Below are positions 6,158 through 8,786 of a DNA stretch of 8,786 bases, one piece after another. A program made the position numbers and the translations under genes. Below the pieces are notes generated by a model. It made no database searches. It was not told where the DNA came from and saw nothing but the letters and a program-made list of their open reading frames with translations. The DNA comes from an uncultured Ruminiclostridium sp. (GTDB lineage Bacteria > Bacillota > Clostridia > Oscillospirales > Ruminococcaceae): contig CAKSIR010000100.1 in assembly GCA_934462775.1 (NCBI GenBank), positions 1 to 8,786 on the forward strand, given 5' to 3'. The number at the start of each line of letters is the position of its first letter. The stretch's first letter is position 1.

Positions 6158-6176
6158 CTGCGGAATTATTCCGCAG
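6158..6176. promoter_or_regulatory. Perfect inverted repeat in the carboxypeptidase leader
   Basis: CTGCGGAA (6158-6165) and TTCCGCAG (6169-6176) are separated by TTA, a perfect 8-bp stem, or 9 bp counting A-T closure. It lies between the leftward promoter and the carboxypeptidase ribosome site, so it would be in that gene's 5' leader. No U-tract follows on either strand, so it is not a terminator. It could be an operator for a dimeric repressor or an mRNA-stabilising hairpin. Confidence 0.5.
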
Positions 6177-6202
6177 CCGGTATGTCAAAAGGCATATATA
6201 TC

Positions 6203-6231
6203 ATTATAACAAAAAAATTCAAAGTTGAAAA
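6203..6231 (-). promoter_or_regulatory. Leftward promoter for the carboxypeptidase-rlmH operon
   Basis: On the minus strand a perfect TATAAT (plus 6203-6208) is preceded after 17 bases by TTTTCA (plus 6226-6231), a modest -35 box; TTTCAA at 16 bases is an alternative. The start would be near 6196, giving a leader of about 83 nt that includes the 6158-6176 hairpin. The -10 box is strong and the -35 is weak. Confidence 0.6.
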
Positions 6232-6255
6232 GTCTTTTTTTAATTTTGTAATAAT
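6225..6255 (+). promoter_or_regulatory. Probable rightward promoter for metY
   Basis: TTGAAA (6225-6230) is a good -35 box. The -10 candidates are TAATAA (6249-6254, 18-base spacing) and AATAAT (6250-6255, 19 bases), the latter with a TGn extension at 6247-6249. The leader would be only about 25 nt, too short for a SAM or T-box riboswitch. The -35 region overlaps that of the leftward promoter on the other strand. Confidence 0.4.
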
Positions 6256-6285
6256 ATTTTAACTTTTCCTTAGGGAGGAAGAAAA

Positions 6286-7563
6286 ATGTCTGAATACGGA
6301 TTTGAAACAAAAATGGTACACGCAGGCTACGACGGCGACCGGGCAACTCACGCCGCTGTTCCTCCGCTGTATCTTACAAACGCCTATACCTTTGACGACA
6401 CTGCCCACGCGGCAAGTCTTTTCGAGCTGAAGGAACCGGGCAACATCTACACCCGACTCCAGAATCCTACCAACGCATTCCTTGAGGACAGAATGTGCTC
6501 CCTTGAGGGCGGCGCGGGAGCGCTTGCCTTTTCGTCGGGTCACGCCGCAATCTTCAACGCGATCGTAAATCTATGCGGCGAGGGGGACGAGTTTGTTTCT
6601 TCGATCAACATCTACGGCGGCGCGGTAAACCTTTTCGGAGTATCCCTCAAAAGACTGGGAATCAAGGTAAGGTTCGTCAATCCCGACAACCTTGACGAGT
6701 GGGAAAACGCAGTCACCGACCGCACAAAGCTGTTTTTCACCGAGCTTATCGGCAACCCCAACGCTAATGTAGCCGACATTGAAGCCATTGCGGAAATCGC
6801 TCACAGGCACGGTATTCCGCTTATGGTCGACAGCACGTTCACAACGCCGTACCTTTGCCGCCCTATTGAATGGGGAGCAGACCTTGTCGTACACAGCGCC
6901 ACAAAGTTCCTTGGCGGACACGGACAGGTTATGAGCGGAATACTGGTTGATTCGGGCAAGTTCGTATTCAAGGGCAACGACCGTTTCCCGCTGTTCAACG
7001 CCCCCGACCCGTCCTATCACGGCGTAGTTTTCGCCGACCTCGGCGAAGCCGCCTTTATTTCAAGACTGCGCGCCCTGATTACAAGGGATTTCGGCGCCTG
7101 CCCGTCGCCGTTTAACTCGTTCATGGTGCTGAACGGCATTGAAACCCTCTCCGTCCGCATGGAGCGCCACTGCAAGAACGCCCTTGCGGTTGCGGAATTT
7201 CTTGAGCAGAACAGTCAGGTTGACAGGGTAAACTATCCTGCGCTCAAGTCCAGCAGGTACTACGGCCTGTGCAAAAAATATTCGCCCTTGGGAGGCGGCG
7301 GAGTGTTCACCTTCGAGCTTAAAGGCGGAAGAGCCGCAGGCGTAAAGTTTATGGACAGCCTTAAGCTGTTCAAAATTGTAGCAAACGTCGGCGACGTGCG
7401 TTCAATGGTTATTCACCCTGCGACAACAACTCACTCGCAGCTTTCGCCCGAACAGCTTATTGCGTCGGGAGTTACCGAAAACACAGTCCGTCTTTCCATC
7501 GGTCTTGAAACAACCGAGGACATCATTGCCGACCTTGCTCAGGCAATTGAAAAGACAAAGTAA
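6286..7563 (+). CDS. metY: O-acetylhomoserine sulfhydrylase (O-acetylhomoserine aminocarboxypropyltransferase)
   Basis: MetY is a cytosolic PLP enzyme of the Cys/Met metabolism family that makes homocysteine from O-acetylhomoserine and sulfide, the direct sulfhydrylation route to methionine. The 425-residue length is typical of MetY rather than the shorter MetB/MetC. Seen: FETKMVHAGY at the N-terminus, IYTRLQNPT (54-62, with the phosphate-binding Tyr/Arg of the partner subunit), SSGHAA (83-88), the PLP ring-stacking Tyr110 region, VDSTFTTPYLCRP (181-193, Asp182 to the pyridine N), VHSATKFLGGHG with the Schiff-base Lys207, and the C-terminal THSQL and VRLSIGLE motifs. The ribosome site AGGGAGG lies seven bases before the ATG. 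The next gene starts 14 bp after the stop, so it heads an operon. I find no SAM riboswitch or T-box in the 172-bp upstream gap. Confidence 0.95.
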   Translation: MSEYGFETKMVHAGYDGDRATHAAVPPLYLTNAYTFDDTAHAASLFELKEPGNIYTRLQNPTNAFLEDRMCSLEGGAGALAFSSGHAAIFNAIVNLCGEGDEFVSSINIYGGAVNLFGVSLKRLGIKVRFVNPDNLDEWENAVTDRTKLFFTELIGNPNANVADIEAIAEIAHRHGIPLMVDSTFTTPYLCRPIEWGADLVVHSATKFLGGHGQVMSGILVDSGKFVFKGNDRFPLFNAPDPSYHGVVFADLGEAAFISRLRALITRDFGACPSPFNSFMVLNGIETLSVRMERHCKNALAVAEFLEQNSQVDRVNYPALKSSRYYGLCKKYSPLGGGGVFTFELKGGRAAGVKFMDSLKLFKIVANVGDVRSMVIHPATTTHSQLSPEQLIASGVTENTVRLSIGLETTEDIIADLAQAIEKTK

Positions 7564-7577
7564 ATCAAAGGATAATT

Positions 7578-8264
7578 ATGATACTTATTACAGGCGACAC
7601 TCACGGTGACATTACCCGCTTTAAAAATCCGCTGATAAAGAAGCTGAAAAAGAACGATTCGCTCATTATCTGCGGCGATTTCGGCTTTATCTGGAACGGC
7701 TCGAAAAAGGAAAAAAAGCTGCTGAAATGGATTGGCAAACGCCGCTACAACGTGCTTTTTGTGGAGGGAATCCACGAGAACTACGACGAGCTTGAAAAGT
7801 ACGAAACCGAATTCTGGTGCGGCGGGCTTACCCGCAAAATAAGCGGCAATCTCCGTCAGCTCATACGCGGAAACGTATTCGACCTGCCGGACAGGCGGAT
7901 TTTCGCCTTTGGCGGCGGGCGCAGCGAGGAGAACGATTCCTACCTCGAGGGGACAGACGCGGAGCAGCGATGGCTCAGGGAAATTCCCACCGACGAGGAG
8001 CTGAAGGCGGCTGACAAGGCGCTTTCGCAGGTTGGAAACAAGGTGGATTTTGTTGTCAGCTACGAGCCGCCTGCGACTATTTCAGAGTTTATACGTCTGG
8101 GAAAAACCGACCGCAGCCACATCAACACCTACCTTGAACACATCAAGGAAACCGTTGATTTCGGAGCATGGTACTTCGGCAGGCACCACATAAACAAGCG
8201 TATTCCCTCGAAATACTACGCGCTTTTTGACGAGGTTGTTCCCGCTGACAGCAACAAAAAATGA
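7578..8264 (+). CDS. Metallophosphoesterase-fold protein with incomplete metal site
   Basis: This 228-residue protein has the calcineurin-like phosphoesterase layout (D-x-H, GD, GNHE, H, GHxH). GDTHGD supplies Asp7 and His9, and CGDFG supplies Asp34. The third block reads GIHENYD (64-70) instead of GNHE: the metal-binding Asn is Ile65, although His66 is kept. The fourth, usually T-H-x-P-P, reads SYEPP (161-165), with Tyr162 in place of His. The last, usually GHxH, reads GRHH (201-204), with Arg202 for the first His while His204 remains. Three of the seven usual metal ligands are thus replaced, yet the frame is open and the surrounding sequence is well kept, so this is not simple decay. It may be a non-catalytic, regulatory or altered-specificity homologue. 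AAAGGA lies five bases before the ATG, 14 bp after metY, so it is co-transcribed. The substrate is unknown. Confidence 0.85.
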   Translation: MILITGDTHGDITRFKNPLIKKLKKNDSLIICGDFGFIWNGSKKEKKLLKWIGKRRYNVLFVEGIHENYDELEKYETEFWCGGLTRKISGNLRQLIRGNVFDLPDRRIFAFGGGRSEENDSYLEGTDAEQRWLREIPTDEELKAADKALSQVGNKVDFVVSYEPPATISEFIRLGKTDRSHINTYLEHIKETVDFGAWYFGRHHINKRIPSKYYALFDEVVPADSNKK

Positions 8265-8281
8265 CAGGCGCTTTCAGCCTG
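8265..8281 (+). repeat. Small hairpin after the phosphoesterase stop
   Basis: CAGGC (8265-8269) pairs with GCCTG (8277-8281) around seven bases, beginning right after the TGA. There is no T-tract, so it is not a terminator. It lies just ahead of the next ribosome site (8289-8295) and does not cover it. Confidence 0.3.
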
Positions 8282-8302
8282 ACAATATAAAGGAGTATAA
8301 TT

Positions 8303-8539
8303 ATGGCAGAATTTAAGTATGAAATCACAAAGGAACTCGGCGTTATTTCCGAGGGCGCAAGAGGAATGAGAATCGAGCTTAACATGGTTTCCTGGAACGA
8401 CAGAGCGCCAAAGTACGACATTCGTTCATGGGCTCCCGACCACGAGAGAATGGGCAAGGGAATTTCCCTCACAGAGGAAGAAATGGAGCAGCTTGTTGAG
8501 CTGTGGAACTCCCGCAACGAAGAGGACAGCTTCGAATAA
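8303..8539 (+). CDS. YdbC/PC4-like single-stranded nucleic acid binding protein
   Basis: The 78-residue product matches the small bacterial YdbC family, relatives of the eukaryotic coactivator PC4. The Lactococcus YdbC is a dimeric single-stranded DNA binding protein with that fold. Recognisable parts are the N-terminal strand region FKYEITKELGVISEG, the segment VSWNDRAPKYDIRSWAPDHERMGKG (29-53), and the C-terminal helix LTEEEMEQLVELW that should form the dimer interface. Length is full for the family. AAGGAG lies seven bases before the ATG. It follows the phosphoesterase by 38 bp without a terminator and is the last gene of the metY unit. Its TAA stop sits in the first arm of a triloop hairpin. 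The partner DNA or RNA is unknown. Confidence 0.85.
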   Translation: MAEFKYEITKELGVISEGARGMRIELNMVSWNDRAPKYDIRSWAPDHERMGKGISLTEEEMEQLVELWNSRNEEDSFE

Positions 8540-8590
8540 GGCTGCGCCTTAACTGGACTGCGTCCGGCTGCTATACTGGGCTTCGCCCGG
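8537..8590 (+). repeat. Three triloop mini-hairpins in the ydbC-like gene 3' UTR
   Basis: Three inverted repeats follow each other: TAAGGC/GCCTTA with loop TGC (8537-8551, the stop codon being its first three bases), CTGGAC/GTCCGG with loop TGC (8553-8567, one G-T wobble), and CTGGGC/GCCCGG with loop TTC (8576-8590, one wobble). They are in the same sense relative to the gene as the array after the pilin operon (49-177), with the same loop class but different stems. The core AAGGC-TGC-GCCTT is also found there. Confidence 0.8.
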
Positions 8591-8591
8591 A

Positions 8592-8599
8592 CTATAATT
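8592..8599 (+). other. CTATAATT motif between hairpins and terminator
   Basis: The same octamer is present on the minus strand at 38-45, again directly after the last triloop hairpin and 15-20 bp before a GC-rich terminator stem. It may be part of a conserved 3'-UTR module. It also resembles a -10 box, but there is no downstream gene in reach and no matching -35. Confidence 0.5.
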
Positions 8600-8614
8600 T
8601 TTCAGTTTGTGAAT

Positions 8615-8642
8615 AAGGGGGCTACTCGCCCCCTTTAATTTT
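8615..8642 (+). terminator. Rho-independent terminator of the metY operon
   Basis: AAGGGGGC (8615-8622) pairs perfectly with GCCCCCTT (8628-8635) around the loop TACTC, followed by TTTAATTTT. The stem is strong and GC-rich with a T-rich tail, placed about 75 bp after the last stop codon. The A-rich flank on the left may let it work weakly on the other strand. Confidence 0.9.
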
Positions 8643-8671
8643 GTTTATGGAGATTAAAGCCGAGCAATAAA

Positions 8672-8741
8672 CCCCTCGCCCTATTCTTTGCTTGCCCAAA
8701 GAATAGGGAAAGAAAGGCACTCGCTCAGGCGCCGCGAGGGG
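8672..8741. repeat. Nested long palindromic element
   Basis: Outer arms CCCCTCG (8672-8678) and CGAGGGG (8735-8741) enclose an inner perfect 12-bp stem, CCCTATTCTTTG (8679-8690) with CAAAGAATAGGG (8697-8708) around CTTGCC. The remainder, about 8709-8734, includes AAAGAAAGGC and the palindrome GGCGCC. There is no T-tract, and no ORF spans it. The form suggests a non-coding intergenic repeat or a structured RNA rather than a terminator. Confidence 0.65.
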
Positions 8742-8761
8742 CTGTTCCGCGCTTCGGACAG
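8742..8761. repeat. Short hairpin after the nested palindrome
   Basis: CTG-T-TCCG (8742-8749) can pair with CGGACAG (8755-8761), with one bulged T and a five-base loop. GGCTGTTCCG just here matches the linker between hairpins in the left array (read on the minus strand), a hint that the two regions share ancestry. Confidence 0.4.
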
Positions 8762-8763
8762 GT

Positions 8764-8783
8764 AAAAATGCTTGCGCATTTTT
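8764..8783. terminator. Symmetric terminator-like hairpin at the right edge
   Basis: AAAAATGC (8764-8771) pairs perfectly with GCATTTTT (8776-8783) around TTGC. A and T runs flank both sides, so it could act in either direction. Read on the minus strand the loop is GCAA, a GNRA tetraloop. It might end a leftward gene beyond the window. The stem has few GC pairs, so its strength is uncertain. Confidence 0.5.
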
Positions 8784-8786
8784 AAC

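Noticed and set aside
6183..6188. Perfect TTGACA on the minus strand as a second -35 box
   Set aside because: No acceptable -10 box lies 16-19 bases downstream; the hairpin occupies that place.
6114..6285. SAM riboswitch or T-box ahead of metY
   Set aside because: The likely leader is about 25 nt, and no multi-stem fold or terminator precedes the ATG on the plus strand.
6571..7020. Minus-strand open frame inside metY
   Set aside because: metY is unmistakable on the plus strand. The antisense product has no features.
8143..8517. Minus-strand open frame of about 124 codons
   Set aside because: It overlaps both the phosphoesterase end and the ydbC-like gene in antisense and has no supporting motif.

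Overview
The window looks like chromosomal DNA from a Gram-positive anaerobe of the Clostridia, most likely Oscillospiraceae/Ruminococcus-like. The reasons are the strong AGGAGG-type ribosome sites, TTGCTT/TATAAT promoters, mixed-GC codon use, an RlmH and a DacF-type carboxypeptidase of Firmicutes style, a YdbC/PC4 protein, and an orphan pair of type IV pilin-like genes. The genus is inference. Nothing visible here (integrase, transposase, tRNA) marks a mobile element.

Layout: a divergent promoter region at about 6114-6285 splits the window. Leftward (minus strand) runs a tightly packed operon: a D-Ala-D-Ala carboxypeptidase (4689-6113), rlmH (4209-4688), a six-helix DUF308/HdeD-like membrane protein with a large conserved-looking cytosolic domain (2818-4212), and an ADP-ribosylglycohydrolase (1698-2816). 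Junctions are TAA-ATG, ATGA and TGA-A-ATG, so the genes are probably translationally coupled. After a 223-bp AT-rich gap holding a good sigma-A-type promoter comes a separate leftward unit of two prepilin-like genes (854-1474 and 178-774), separated by a strong intercistronic hairpin.

Rightward (plus strand) runs metY (O-acetylhomoserine sulfhydrylase, 6286-7563), a metallophosphoesterase-fold protein missing several metal ligands (7578-8264), and a 78-aa YdbC/PC4-like single-strand nucleic acid binding protein (8303-8539), ending at a clear Rho-independent terminator.

The most unusual signal is in the 3' untranslated regions. Directly after the last gene of both outward-facing transcription units lies an array of short hairpins with three-base loops. 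Stems differ from copy to copy by paired, compensating changes, while the loop stays TGC or TTC on the transcribed-sense strand (GCA or GAA, i.e. GNA, on the template strand). Each array is followed by CTATAATT and then a terminator-type stem. The left array has seven hairpins, partly in an exact 39-bp direct repeat; the right has three. A nested long palindrome follows at the right edge. This looks like a family of 3'-UTR or REP-like elements. Other points worth attention are the apparently degenerate active site of the phosphoesterase, an Asp-to-Ser change in the metal site of the ADP-ribosylglycohydrolase, and the possible permuted papain-like domain on the DUF308 protein.
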